Source: Ferrithrix thermotolerans DSM 19514
GTDB taxonomy: Bacteria > Actinomycetota > Acidimicrobiia > Acidimicrobiales > Acidimicrobiaceae
DNA length: 47,396 nucleotides
Assembly (NCBI RefSeq): GCF_900128965.1
Contig: NZ_FQUL01000001.1
Span: 1-47,396 of the forward strand
Reading direction: 5' to 3'
The notes under the pieces are model-generated. The model ran no database searches, had not been told where the DNA came from, and saw only the letters and a list, made by a program, of their open reading frames with translations. This document shows positions 8,070-18,168 of this stretch, piece after piece (the first letter of the stretch is position 1; each line of letters begins with the position of its first letter). A program made the translations under genes and the position numbers.

Positions 8070-8459
8070 ATGTTGGTTACATGAAAACTTAGCCTTAATG
8101 GCCAACTTGCAAAATTTACGAATTGCAAGCCGAGATTGAGTTGCTAAAGATGGAGAATGTATAGTGGATGACCCCACGCACGGACAAGATTCATGTCACA
8201 ACGTTGCTGGTGAGTTTTTTTAGCTACGCCGCACTTCCAGCATTTTTCACTCCGTTGAAGGTGTATGCAAGAGGATCACTTAGACCTTGGACCCTGCTGA
8301 ACTACCCGCATCCTCACCACCTCTGCTCAGGCAACGGGCTCCGATTGGTCCTGTCTGGTTCCTGGCCCCTTACTTTGTACTCCTTCGTATCTCTCTGTTG
8401 GGAGAGGTGAGGGAGGAGGAGTGGTCTTAACTCACAATCACCCAGTTCCCGTACTCTCT
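8070..8459. other. Gene-free stretch in the IS graveyard
   Basis: About 390 bases with no gene I can support. A short frame ending at 8164 encodes KIYELQAEIELLKMENV, which is similar in style to the leucine-zipper end of IS3-type OrfA proteins, but it is too short to call. Confidence 0.4.
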
Positions 8460-9245
8460 CGTGAGGTTGTTGCGAAGAAGGACTTTCAAGTTTCAGACCG
8501 TTCCAAGGAGGAGATAGTGCCTTCTGTTCTTGATGATTCCCCGGTAGTAGAGCTTTGCACCATTGAGCTTGCGTTTCATCTGGGCATGGATCCATTGTAC
8601 GCCTAGACGAATCGCTTGGTACTGGGCTCTGGTCTCGGCATCCTTCCAATTCTCACGTTGAACCCTGGCATAGACATGATTCGGGCCAAAGGTCATGACT
8701 CGTCCTCATTTGGAACGGGTACAGCGATGCCGCAATGCGCAGGTTCCACAGTACTTGGTAAAGGAGGCTCTCCCCTTGGCTGAGATAGTCACGGTATGAC
8801 CCACTCGACAGGTGTGTCGTTGGCTGCTTAGATCACCGTGAAGTCATCGACGCTATAGCCATCGGGTACCGCCATAGTGAGGGGTCGGGGCTTGATCGCC
8901 TCATCATGGCCATGATCGTTCAGATAGTTGAAGAACTCCACTGAGGAGTATCCGCTATCGCCGTAGACGGTTCCTGATTCGCTCTCGTGGTCAAGGAGCT
9001 CTTTAGCCACTAACGCATCAGAGGACTTCCCCTTGGTCAGGGTTGCGGATGTTATGATTTCGCTCTCAGGATCGATCGCAATGTGGACCTTGTACCCGCT
9101 CTAGTAGTTCTTCTTGGATTTGTGGACATGGCGAGACTCGGTATCTACCGTGGAGATCACCCGATCCTTGGCCACTCCTCTGGTGAGCGAAGTACGCTCT
9201 ACTCTCCTCGTCAACAAGCTCGACATCTTGATCGGCCACCATACC
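8460..9245 (-). pseudogene. IS1182-family transposase remnant with several stops
   Basis: Read on the minus strand from about 9245: DRVISTVDTESRHVHKSKKN, in-frame TAG near 9101, then SGYKVHIAIDPESEIITSAT..., VYGDSGYSS (catalytic Asp region), IKPRPLTMAVPDGYSVDDFT and a stop at 8828. Further down come a Cys pair region, RENWKDAETRAQYQAIRLGV and KLNGAKLYYRGIIKNRRHYL, the usual end of IS1182 transposases. The N-terminal half is absent, having been replaced by the IS21 end at about 9264. Clearly dead. Confidence 0.72.
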
Positions 9246-9263
9246 CAGTGTAAACTAGCCACG

Positions 9264-10407
9264 CTAAATTGACCCACCTCCAGCGATAAAAATTGACCCA
9301 CCCAAGAGACAATACTCTTGAGTAAAGTAGCCAATTTCACGAGGGAGTTCTAAATGCTTAAGGGTTGGCCACTTATGATCATATTTGATTTGTATCAACA
9401 ACATCTCAGTTACAGAGAGATTGCTCGAGTAACTGGACATCTCTGAAATACAGTACGGAAATATCTAAGAGACGAAGCAGCAGTAGAACTAGGAAGACGA
9501 AGCAACAACGCATATCGAAGCTCGACCCTTGTGAAAGATGAAGTCAATCGGCTCGTATCCCAAGGACTTCATAGCGTTCCAGCAATCATGTCCAGGATCG
9601 TTCCACTGGGTTATACGGGTAAAGAAAGCATCTTGAGAACCTATGTCAGAAGTATCAGACCGCCTGCAAAGGCAAAACAGATAGCTATCAGACGCTATGA
9701 GACTCCGCCAGATAAACAGTCTCAGTTCGACTGGGGAATATTTAGCTATATTGATGTAAGAGGAACAAAGAGACACGTTCCTGGACTTTATGTGACCCTT
9801 GGGCGAAGTCGCAGGGGTTATCTGGAGTTTGCACTCAGTGCCGATATTTACGGTCTTATAACTTGTCTGATCAATGCCTTCTTCTACTTCGGTGGCGTAA
9901 CCGACGTGTTTCTCACTGATCACATGAAGACCGTGGCAATCGGTGCAACACGAAAGACGGATGGGAGTTCAACTCACAGATGGCAGATCTGGCTATTTTA
10001 TTGGGAGTCTCAATCAAACTCTGCAGAGTGAGACGGCCAGAGACAAAAGGCAAAGTAGAAAGAGGTATTCGATATGCTAAAGAGAACTTCCGGCCTGCTA
10101 AAACATTTAGCGATCTAGCTGATCTAAATGAACAGGCACTTATCTGGAGTAGCCATGCAAACAACCGGATTCATCAAAGTCTCTGTATGATCCCAAATGA
10201 AGCCTTCCTAGCTGAAAGGCCACAGCTAGGACCGCTACCAGAGAGGGAATCACTTTATGGTTTTGAAAAGAGAATCAGAAAGGTAACAGCTGATGGTTTT
10301 GTCCCATCTGCTGGGGTGAAGTACGGGGTACCTTGGAAATACTCCCGGTCCCAAGTAGAGGTGCTGCCGAAGACGCGAACTGTTGAGATCTATTCAAATG
10401 GAGAGTT
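9264..10407 (+). mobile_element. IS21-family insertion sequence, copy 2, right part lost to IS3
   Basis: Left end shows two tandem repeats, TAAATTGACCCACC (9264-9277) and AAAAATTGACCCACC (9289-9303), the same architecture as copy 1 but with different spacer bases. It contains istA only; at 10408 the IS3 end TGGACCGCCCCGGG begins and neither the istA C-terminus nor istB follows. The element landed in or beside the IS1182 remnant. Confidence 0.75.
9354..10407 (+). pseudogene. istA: IS21 transposase IstA, nonsense, frameshift and 3' truncation
   Basis: ATG 9354 starts MLKGWPLMIIFDLYQQHLSY and runs to TGA 9444-9446 in the HTH region (VTGHL-stop-NTVRKYLRDE); the usual residue there is Arg, consistent with CGA to TGA. 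The same frame continues to about 9950 with QFDWGIFSY and FLTDHMKTVAIG. A frameshift then moves it to the frame of QMADLAILLGVSIKLCRVRR and KGKVERGIRYAKENFRPAK (catalytic Glu). The reading frame runs into the IS3 end, adding foreign residues after IYSNGEFG. Confidence 0.82.
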
Positions 10408-11060
<653 letters not shown>

Positions 11061-11079
11061 TGAGCTTTAGTGAGCATCA

Positions 11080-12665
11080 TCAGATGCACCCCTCGCAGGG
11101 TTCCTCTGTCCCTTTGGGCTTCGGTTCTCGCCTCACCGACAGCCGCCAAGTTGGTCTTACGCTGTCTCGCCCGGTGGTCGGTCACCCGACCATCGGACCT
11201 GCCGTCTGTACCACCTTCCGGTGGCCCGGGTACGGACAGGGCGCTGGCCCCAACTGAACCGGGATTGGCATGTTCCGGCCAATCGCGGATGTTCTTGGCG
11301 GCATTCTCATCACGATCCACCTCGACATGGCAGGTGTGGCATGTAAGCACCTTGGCTAGCTTGGTATCCCCTTGTAGCAGGCCACCACAGCCATGATGAA
11401 TCTGAGATGAGGGGTAGAAGCGGTCCAGGACGACAACCTTGGTCCCAACAACCTCTGCCTTGTAGGAAAGCATTGGCCTGAACATCCCAAGAGCTGCATC
11501 GGAAACCGGACGCCTGAAGGCTCTCCTACCCATGCTTTTTTTCATGCCAGCAAGGTTCAGATCCTCGATATGAACCTCTCCATAGGTGTCCACCAGATTG
11601 CGTGTGAAGTAGTGGTATATCTCATGGCGCAAGCACACAGCCCTTCGGTCAAGCCGGGCGAGCTTGGCTTTCGCTGCTCGATGGCCTCGTGAGCCAGGTA
11701 TGCGCCTATAGAGCTGTTGCGATACCCTACGCCTCTCATCCAGGGTTGCCGGCAAGGGCGCAGGATTGGCGATTGCAACCATCTCATCTTCGCTGTCTGC
11801 AATGGTTGCCAGGGATCTCAAGCCAAGGTCCACGCCAGCCTTCGCATCAGGCTTGCTTGGTTTGGTTCTACTTGGGAAGGCAACTTGGATACGGACTGCA
11901 TAGTGGATAGAGACAAAGAGCCTGCCCCAGCGCTCGCTCAAGGTCATGGACAAGATGTGAGCATTTCCCTTTGCCACATGGCGCTCCACGCGCCTCGTGT
12001 TCTCCTTGGAGCGCAACGTGCCGATGACAGAAATGGTGATATGCCTGCGATCTGGCTCGAGGCGCATTGTACCTGTAGAGAACCTGATCCGGTTGTGGCT
12101 GTTGCGCTTGACTCAAGGCGAGGGAAGCCAACGCGCTTGTTCTTCCTTCCTCCTTTCTTGGAAGAAGACCAATTGCCCAGAGCGTCAACCAAGTCGGCAA
12201 TGCCCAATGAATAACATTTTTTGGAATTCACCTTCCACCAGGGAGCAACCTGATCTTTCTCCTGATTCCACAACCGTCGTAGGTCTGCAAGTGTCCAGGG
12301 GTTCCTACATGGTTGGGATCGACCTTTTTCTTGTCCAGGTCCTCCTTGATCCTTCCCAGCGCCCAGTTCTTTGCAAACCTCCTGGCTCCGAAGTGAGACC
12401 AGATGAGCGACTGGTGCTCTTGCTCTTTCGGCCACTCGACCTCGAAGGTGGCTCCGGTCACCATCCAACCAGAGGGAACTTCGGTGCCGTCGTCGGTGAA
12501 CAACTTGAACAATACTGAGATGCCTTCTATGACTGACCTATGGCTCTCGAAATCCTCGACCTTCACCTTGGTCGTCGCCTTGGCGTTCTTGTCCGAAAGG
12601 ACTGTTCCCCCAGTCAGCTCAGCAACCTTGGAAGCCTGAGCCTTGGTGGGCATCTGAACGATCAT
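11080..12665 (-). pseudogene. tnpB: TnpB (RNA-guided nuclease of IS607/IS605 elements), split over three frames
   Basis: Start ATG 12665 (MIVQMPTKAQASKVAEL). Frame one carries the N-terminal domain (SHFGARRFAKNWALGRIKED), frame two the middle (LRRLWNQEKDQVAPWWKVNS, then KKGGRKNKRVGFPR), frame three the RuvC half: GVDLGLRSLATI (first Asp), VHIEDLNLAGM (Glu), a Cys4-type zinc finger CGG...CHTC and DRDENAAKNI (last Asp). So the nuclease triad is intact though the gene is broken by two frameshifts. TnpB proteins use an RNA read from the element's own 3' end; here that end abuts the IS3 fragment, and the downstream open frame runs into IS3 coding sequence, making a chimeric open frame down to 10826. 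Confidence 0.82.
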
Positions 12666-13244
12666 GCAACCGCCTCCCCGCAAGCCACTTCGACCGCACG
12701 TCTGGCTCGGTTGGCTGCCAAGTGGTGTCCGTAGAGCCGGGCGCACAGCGAAGTGAGCAGCTCCGTGGCATCTTACACGAGGTCGTCGTCCACCTCCGAG
12801 GGGTCCACCACGACCAATCGCCGGCCCTGGGCCTTTAGCGCTGCCTCGACGTACTTCGCTCCAAAACGACAGACACGACCCCGGTGCTCTACCAGGATCG
12901 TGTCTACTTCTTTGTCATACAACAAAGAAAGAAACCTTTGTCTGTGACCACTAAGGGCAGAACCAACCTCGCTGACCACTCGATTTACTGAGTAACGATG
13001 TCAAGTGGCCCAGCCAAGCACGCGTGCCACTTGGCGATCCAGATAGCTCCCTTTATCAGCAGAAGATACACAAGCGTAAATCACCGTAGATCCTTGTCCT
13101 TTTCGAGAACTTAGATGACAGATCTCCCACCAAGATGAGCTTTCCCATTTTGGTTGCCGGTACTTACAACTTGCCTTGACGAAACCACTTGTAAGCGGTC
13201 TGGGGATGAATACCTTGTTCAAATGCCCACTCACGAAGATTTAC
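12663..13244 (-). pseudogene. tnpA: IS607 TnpA serine recombinase with stops and frameshift
   Basis: The N-terminal MerR-like HTH reads NLREWAFEQGIHPQTAYKWF then RQGKL-stop; the first codon is GTA, so even the start is lost. The catalytic region follows in other frames: VIYACVSSADKGSYLDRQVA (catalytic Ser in the VSSAD motif), VVSEVGSALSGHRQRFLSLL, EHRGRVCRFG and AALKAQGRRLVVVDPSEVDD, a stop at 12773, and then the ending TSLCARLYGHHLAANRARRA. The stop overlaps the tnpB ATG. Confidence 0.8.
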
Positions 13245-13846
13245 TATAAATCGTTATAGCTGCGCGTGAAGTCAACTGCTGCAAGCCCCTGCCACTTGAT
13301 CATCATGAACCGATAACGAGATGTTCCTTGGGTGCACGCGGCTGCTGACTAAAAAGACGTACTACTTATCGCATCTCCACAAACAGATGAGGTGATCGGC
13401 GTTCCTAAGAAGCCTAGGGCAGCTAACCAAGTTCTTGGCATATTTTCGCTAATCTGCCATTCCGTTTCTTCAGATCCGTACGTCGCCACCTAATAGTTGT
13501 CCCAGACCGCTAGTGCAACCTTTACCACCACATTCGGTTCCCAGATCCGACCATCACAGACGTCGAAAAGACCCCATCTAGACAAACGACTGGCCAACCA
13601 CCTCTAAACAGCACCTTTAGCTCCTGCGGGTTATCCCGGGCGAGGACTGCATAGCTAATGTTGGTTTCAAGCGGTCCAAAGAGGAGTCAGGGCGGAAGGC
13701 TACGCAGGGCCTAAAGACAATGAAATTTCCACTAGTTCTTACCACGTAACCTATCTCAGTGTTATCATTCACTTATACCACCGTAAAGGTTGGTGGCTTT
13801 AGAGTAAAGGAAGTAAAGGAATTGTCGATGCGCCTAGCTAACATCG
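13245..13846. other. Gene-free stretch between IS607 and the secreted-protein pair
   Basis: About 580 bases with many stops in all frames and no family signature. Near its right end an AAAGGA (about 13815-13820) precedes ATG 13828, which opens a 38-codon frame (MRLANIVGELARD...). That ATG may be the true start of the following secreted protein if one base has been gained or lost near 13840-13847. Confidence 0.45.
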
Positions 13847-14398
13847 TTGGGGAGCTTGCCCGGGATCTCTCTTTATCTGGTGACTTTGTGCTTAGGGATT
13901 ACTCCCAAAAGCTATACGCCGACGGATTTATCGGCATTTAGAACTTCGTCTCCACTGTATCAGTCTTGTCCTTTTGGAACTTACTACCAAGATCAAGGCA
14001 ACTCCTACGACTGGAAAGGAGAGGGCACCATATTAAATGCCTACAACGACGAATCTGTCGGAGTGTATGAACTCTTCACCTTTAGTGAAACTATTGGCAT
14101 CACCAAGACCATAAATAACTCATCCGCCTACAGCGTTGGTTACTCGAACATCATCAACGATACCATCTCCAGTTCAACGGGGCACTCTGTAGCGGAGTCG
14201 ATGTCTTCGAGCGCCAGCGTGCAGATCTCAGTGTACGCACCGCCTTATGGGACAGCCTTTGCGCAAAACGGATTTGATACTATAAACTCCCACGGGTATG
14301 TGTACAACGAGACTTCGTCGTGTCAAACTACCGATATCTACAACGTGTCATCGACGGTCTCACCGTACGGGAAGGGTCCCGGGGGATGGCACAACTGA
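13847..14398 (+). CDS. Probable secreted protein of unknown family, N-terminus uncertain
   Basis: 183 residues if started at TTG 13847, which has no ribosome site. The N-terminal LPGISLYLVTLCLGIT is hydrophobic like a signal peptide core, and ATG 13828 in the neighbouring frame has a good AAAGGA; joining them with a one-base shift would give a normal signal peptide. The mature part is Ser/Thr/Asn/Tyr-rich and beta-like (FTFSETIGITKTINNSSAY, then SSASVQISVYAPP), with two Cys. No family recognised. Its TGA (14396-14398) overlaps the ATG of the lipoprotein gene as TGATG, so the two are translated together. Confidence 0.5.
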   Translation: MGSLPGISLYLVTLCLGITPKSYTPTDLSAFRTSSPLYQSCPFGTYYQDQGNSYDWKGEGTILNAYNDESVGVYELFTFSETIGITKTINNSSAYSVGYSNIINDTISSSTGHSVAESMSSSASVQISVYAPPYGTAFAQNGFDTINSHGYVYNETSSCQTTDIYNVSSTVSPYGKGPGGWHN

Positions 14399-15045
14399 TG
14401 GGTCGGCGCAACGCGTACCTACTTAGCGCAGCACTTCTATTAGCGAGTTGTACTTCGACCAAGGCTGAAACGTCTAATACTCAGGTAGGATCGCTACACA
14501 TTACATCCACCGTAGGGAATCCTCAGTTGCCCGGTCACTCTTGCTCGCCCACGGGGCCTAATGGACAAACCGTAGTGCTTGCGCACTTAGGAGATGGTAA
14601 GTGTGATCGATACTCAAACCAGATACCTATAACCCCAGGAGACATGCCGGGGACTCAGCCCTTTCAGCTCCCGCCATTCAGCCCCCTACCCTTTTCGATT
14701 GGAGGAATTAAGAACTTAACCCCAGTGGTAATGTCGAAGGCGTCAACTTACACTTTGAAATTCGTTGCAGTTAGCAACTCCTCTGACGCTGGACTGTTCT
14801 GCGTCTCTAGAGACCCTATTCATCTCATCATAACAGGACCTGGCCTTGGCTCAAAAGGGTTAGACTTTTCCAACTATCCCTGTCGCTACAGCCAGCTATT
14901 TGGGAATATATTCCCGACGATCTCGGGGGCGAGCTATGCCATGGTGCTTCACGGCAAAACGCCGCTTCAGTGGCTCCTGGTAGCCGCCGAGGCGCGTCCA
15001 GCTCCAAAAGAGAAGCCGACTACTGCTTCAGCACAGCAGAGCTGA
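14398..15045 (+). CDS. Predicted lipoprotein of unknown family
   Basis: 215 residues from ATG 14398, chosen because it overlaps the upstream stop (TGATG) and puts the signal peptide at the N-terminus: MGRRNAYLLSAALLLASC with an LLASC lipobox and Cys18 as the lipidated residue. The mature domain has four further Cys, Pro-rich stretches (FQLPPFSPLPFSIGG) and beta-like segments. No known family. An open frame further upstream (from 14320) would bury the signal peptide and is rejected as start. Likely works with the secreted protein just upstream. Confidence 0.6.
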   Translation: MGRRNAYLLSAALLLASCTSTKAETSNTQVGSLHITSTVGNPQLPGHSCSPTGPNGQTVVLAHLGDGKCDRYSNQIPITPGDMPGTQPFQLPPFSPLPFSIGGIKNLTPVVMSKASTYTLKFVAVSNSSDAGLFCVSRDPIHLIITGPGLGSKGLDFSNYPCRYSQLFGNIFPTISGASYAMVLHGKTPLQWLLVAAEARPAPKEKPTTASAQQS

Positions 15046-15189
15046 TAGGTCATCTCTCCGAGTCGTATAATAGGTCTAGTAGCCCGGTTTGAAAGGCCAC
15101 CTCAGCCACATGAACCAAAGGTTGTTTATCGATCAATTTCGAATCCTGAGTCTCGGAATCAGCCAATGCATAGGTTAGAAGCAATTAAA

Positions 15190-15360
15190 CTAACGTCGAG
15201 AAGGTACCTCAGCTCGGGCGATCCCTACCTTCTCGAGCAGCTTTGAGAGTTTGTAGTAGCGCACCAGGTAGCCCTCACGGACCGCACTTATGCCAAAGGC
15301 AATCCCGACGTAGGTCTTTCCCACCCCCTTGGTCTCTCCTCGCCTCCCAAACGTTGGTGG
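15190..15360 (-). pseudogene. IstB-like ATPase fragment (third IS21-type trace)
   Basis: Minus strand reads GRRGETKGVGKTYVGIAFGI followed by SAVREGYLVRYYKLSKLLEK and stops at 15190-15192. G.T.GVGKT with a following AFG helix and a L...RYYKLS..L pattern is the Walker A region of IstB proteins. Both flanks are missing. Its sequence differs from the IstB at 3842-4672, so it comes from another element. Confidence 0.6.
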
Positions 15361-15437
15361 GCTGTCAGAGCTATTGAGATGACGGTCTTACTTTAGCTAA
15401 CCACCTCCAAAGCGATGAACGGCTGATCTATCCACCA

Positions 15438-15469
15438 GTGGAATTTGCACAACTATCGGGACACAACCC
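15438..15469. repeat. 32-bp perfect repeat, copy 2
   Basis: Identical to 32-63, same orientation, 15.4 kb away. On the minus strand it can also be read as GLCPDSCANST followed by GG-stop, but no gene extends upstream in that frame beyond a TAA about 20 codons back. See copy 1 for interpretation. Confidence 0.6.
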
Positions 15470-15730
15470 GATTGAGATTCCGAACTCCTCTGAGACGCTC
15501 TCGTCGAAACCGTGAATTGATGATTAGCCCAACTAAAGCGCCATTGATGACAAAACTCTAACTTCTATAGTTACCCGATGCCGATGGGCTCCTATTTCAG
15601 GAATCGTCCAAATGAAACAAATAGTTCCAACTGGACCAAGACGACCGCCGCTGACGTAAAAGGTAGCAAGGCGACACCCTTTCTCACAGCTAACAAGGTT
15701 GAGCAGACCAAGAACTCAACACTAACAAGA

Positions 15731-16222
15731 TCACCTCGTTGGCGGCGTAAGAGTGTTTCCCTGCTCTAACTCTGAGATCTGATCCAAGCGTCTTTGATGC
15801 CGTCCTCCTTCGAAGGACGCTCCAAGAAACGCATCCACGATAGAGAGAGCAAGTTCAACCCCGAGTAGACGTGCCCCAAGTGCAAGAACGTTGGCGTTGT
15901 TGTGTTGTCGAGCAAGACGGGCGCTCAGTTCATTGAAACATAGTGCTGCTCTTACACCTTTTACCTTGTTCGCTACGATTTGCTCGCCCTGACCAGATCC
16001 ACCAAAGACGATTCCGAGGTCACTCGAACCATCCACAACCGCCTGGGCTGCCGGCGCACAGTAAAGCGGGTAGTCAGTGGATTCATCGGAGAAAGTACCA
16101 AAGTCCAGGACCTGATACCCCTTCTTCTCTAGATGCTCTTTGACGATATTTTTGAGTGGGAAACCCGCATGGTCGGAGCCAAGCGATACTCTAAGTTGAC
16201 TCTGTTGTCCTTCTGCGCTCAC
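15731..16222 (-). CDS. rpiB: Ribose-5-phosphate isomerase B
   Basis: 163 residues of the RpiB/LacAB family, interconverting ribose 5-phosphate and ribulose 5-phosphate in the pentose phosphate pathway, in the cytosol. Seen: the phosphate-binding start GSDHAGFPLKN, YPLYCAPAAQAV, GIVFGGSGQGEQIVANKVKG (a Ser/Gly loop; the usual GTGIGxSIAANK region, here GGSGQGEQ as in actinobacterial RpiB) and HNNANVLALGARLLG. Length is normal. It overlaps the upstream bpa gene by 4 bases (ATGA). First clear backbone gene after the accessory region. Confidence 0.93.
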   Translation of the reverse strand: MSAEGQQSQLRVSLGSDHAGFPLKNIVKEHLEKKGYQVLDFGTFSDESTDYPLYCAPAAQAVVDGSSDLGIVFGGSGQGEQIVANKVKGVRAALCFNELSARLARQHNNANVLALGARLLGVELALSIVDAFLGASFEGGRHQRRLDQISELEQGNTLTPPTR

Positions 16223-16689
16223 AGGTAGTTTCCCCCTCCCACATTACCGTCATGGCGACTTTGAGGAAGTCCCCTCGACCTCATGTCCTCAAGTTGACCA
16301 CGTGCAGCCATCTGCTGTGCAAACAGTGTCGCTTGAATTCCGTGGAAAAGACCTTCAAGCCACCCGACTAGCTGAGCCTGGGCAACTCTTAGTTCGGCCT
16401 CCGATGGGACATCATCTGGACCAAAGGGCAAAGAGAAGGTGTTTAGTTCCTGGACGAGATCGTCCGACATCACCTCGGAGAGTTGCGAGATCGAGGTATC
16501 GTAGATCTCTTTGAGCCTTACCCGGGAGGCTTCGTCTAGATTTGACGCCTTTACCTCATCCAGCAGAGTCTTGATCATAGACCCTATGCGCAAAACCTTA
16601 GACGGTGAGGTTACTGTATCCCTCTCTGCCTGCTCCTCGGCCGCATCCGGTACGACAACCTCAGGAGACCCAGCTCCTTGTTCACTCAT
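16219..16689 (-). CDS. bpa: Bacterial proteasome activator Bpa/PafE (DUF2587)
   Basis: 156 residues matching the DUF2587 family: an acidic N-terminus, the helical core SKVLRIGSMIKTLLDEVKA, EASRVRLKEIYDTSI, LPFGPDDVPSEAELRVAQAQ and LVGWLEGLFHGIQATLFAQQ, and the C-terminal tail GGGNYL. In mycobacteria the equivalent protein forms a ring that docks on the 20S proteasome through a GQYL tail, ATP-independently feeding unfolded proteins; the NYL ending here fits. An AGAGGA lies 7 bases before ATG. Implies the organism has a 20S proteasome. Operon with rpiB. Confidence 0.9.
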   Translation of the reverse strand: MSEQGAGSPEVVVPDAAEEQAERDTVTSPSKVLRIGSMIKTLLDEVKASNLDEASRVRLKEIYDTSISQLSEVMSDDLVQELNTFSLPFGPDDVPSEAELRVAQAQLVGWLEGLFHGIQATLFAQQMAARGQLEDMRSRGLPQSRHDGNVGGGNYL

Positions 16690-16988
16690 TCAAGGTCCTC
16701 TCTTGGTCACGTTGCTCAAAGTACGCGTGACTATCCTAGCGTGAAACATCGAGCCGAGACCTCCTATTTACACACTACGTGGGAGACTAAAACTGAAAGG
16801 ATACCGGTTACTATAATTTTCTTCCCATTTGGATGACCCTACATAGACATCAGAGCGCAAGACACCTAGGCAGCCTCGGCAGCGACCTCCAGAAACCGGG
16901 CTCCCGTTATGACCTCGTATAAAAGCACTGCAGCATCTAGACTCGTCTGTCGTGGAATCACATAACTGCGGTCAAGACAAAGAAGTAC

Positions 16989-18134
16989 ATGACTGATCTA
17001 TTCAGCCACTACGACAATGGCCCAACCACCTCACTTCCCCAGCGGGCACGCCCAAGCAAGCTCGAAGACTACGTCGGACTAGATCGTCTCTTAGACGAGA
17101 ACCCTTCGCTGAGAGGCTTATTTCACGACGGACGCCCCTTTCAAATCGTGCTATATGGACCACCAGGCGTCGGTAAGACGACGCTGGCACGTCTATTGTC
17201 CCAGAGTCGAGACTTTATCGAGCTTTCCGCCGCAACTGCGACCATCAAGGAACTCCGAGACAAACTTGAGGTAGCAAAGAAGAGAACCACAAACAGCACA
17301 CTCCCAGCTTTGTGTTTTATCGACGAGATACATAGATTCACCAAGGTTCAACAAGACGTACTTCTAGAGCCTCTTGAGGAAGGGATCGTAAGTTTCATCT
17401 TCGCAACTACCGAAAATCCGTTCGTTACCTTGACGCCTGCGCTCCTTTCACGGGTTCGATGCATAGAGCTTCCGCCCATCTCACCCGATGACCTAAGGGA
17501 GATTCTAAAAAGAGCAGCTGAAGTAGAACAGATTATCGTCTCCGATACCTACATAGACGAGATCATCGCTATCTCAGACGGCGACGCCAGAGCCGCTCTT
17601 AAGGTGTTGGAGGAGGCGATCGAAAAAGAACGAGCGCTATCGCTCCACTCGGCACAAGCAAGGATAACGATCGATACTAACTCTTTGAATCTCAAATCAC
17701 TCAAACTACGACGTGCAAGAACCGAGTCATCGCACTACGAACTCGCTTCAGCGTTGATAAAAAGTATTCGCGCCTCCAAACGATCTGACGCACTTTACTA
17801 TCTTGCCCGTCTCATAGTGGAAGACGAAGACCCTCGCTTTATAGCGAGACGGTTAGCGATCTTTGCGAGCGAGGATATTGGGCCAATCAACAATCAGGCT
17901 CTTGCCGTCGCCAACTCCACCTTTTCTCTTTTAGAGAAGGTAGGGATGCCTGAAGGCAAGTTCCTCCTGGCGCATTGTGTAATCTATCTCTGTGACTCCC
18001 CTAAGTCAACCTCAGTAAAAGACCTAATCAACGAAGCGATATCCATAGCTCAACGTAGCCGAAACCACAGAGTCCCAAAAGATCTAAGGGGATCTATCAC
18101 CGATATTGAAAGGAGGTATCAAGATGGGGAGTAA
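16989..18134 (+). CDS. rarA: Replication-associated recombination protein RarA (MgsA/WRNIP1 family AAA+ ATPase)
   Basis: 381 residues. After a PQRARPSKLEDYVGLDRLLD start come Walker A GPPGVGKTTLA, Walker B CFIDEIHRF, the sensor FATTENPF, and the C-terminal helical part (DALYYLARLIVEDEDPRFIA then RRLAIFASEDIG) that is specific for RarA rather than RuvB. The family acts at stalled replication forks. It is shorter than the usual 430-450 residues, mainly missing part of the C-terminal tail, so it may be a compact form. Divergent from bpa with about 300 bases between them. Confidence 0.9.
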   Translation: MTDLFSHYDNGPTTSLPQRARPSKLEDYVGLDRLLDENPSLRGLFHDGRPFQIVLYGPPGVGKTTLARLLSQSRDFIELSAATATIKELRDKLEVAKKRTTNSTLPALCFIDEIHRFTKVQQDVLLEPLEEGIVSFIFATTENPFVTLTPALLSRVRCIELPPISPDDLREILKRAAEVEQIIVSDTYIDEIIAISDGDARAALKVLEEAIEKERALSLHSAQARITIDTNSLNLKSLKLRRARTESSHYELASALIKSIRASKRSDALYYLARLIVEDEDPRFIARRLAIFASEDIGPINNQALAVANSTFSLLEKVGMPEGKFLLAHCVIYLCDSPKSTSVKDLINEAISIAQRSRNHRVPKDLRGSITDIERRYQDGE

Positions 18135-18168
18135 TGAGAGACGGTATCATAAGGCTTATTCGTTAAGG

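Larger units (their letters stand above)
11070..13260 (-). mobile_element. IS607-family element (serine recombinase TnpA plus TnpB), decayed
   Basis: tnpA and tnpB lie in the order and with the ATGA overlap (12663-12666 region) typical of IS607 elements. Both carry several lesions. The downstream border is at the IS3 fragment near 11060-11080; the upstream border is about 13260. No terminal repeats are expected for this family, so limits are approximate. Confidence 0.72.
15046..15730. other. Junction between accessory region and backbone
   Basis: No intact gene. The stretch holds an IstB fragment (15190-15360, minus) and copy 2 of the 32-bp repeat (15438-15469). The short plus-strand open frame at 15578-15769 has no signature. 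Confidence 0.5.

Noticed and set aside
8101-8165. Short leucine-rich frame like the end of IS3 OrfA
   Set aside because: Only about 17 residues (KIYELQAEIELLKMENV); cannot be told from chance.
15578-15769. 63-codon plus-strand open frame before rpiB
   Set aside because: No ribosome site, no family pattern and biased composition; likely chance.
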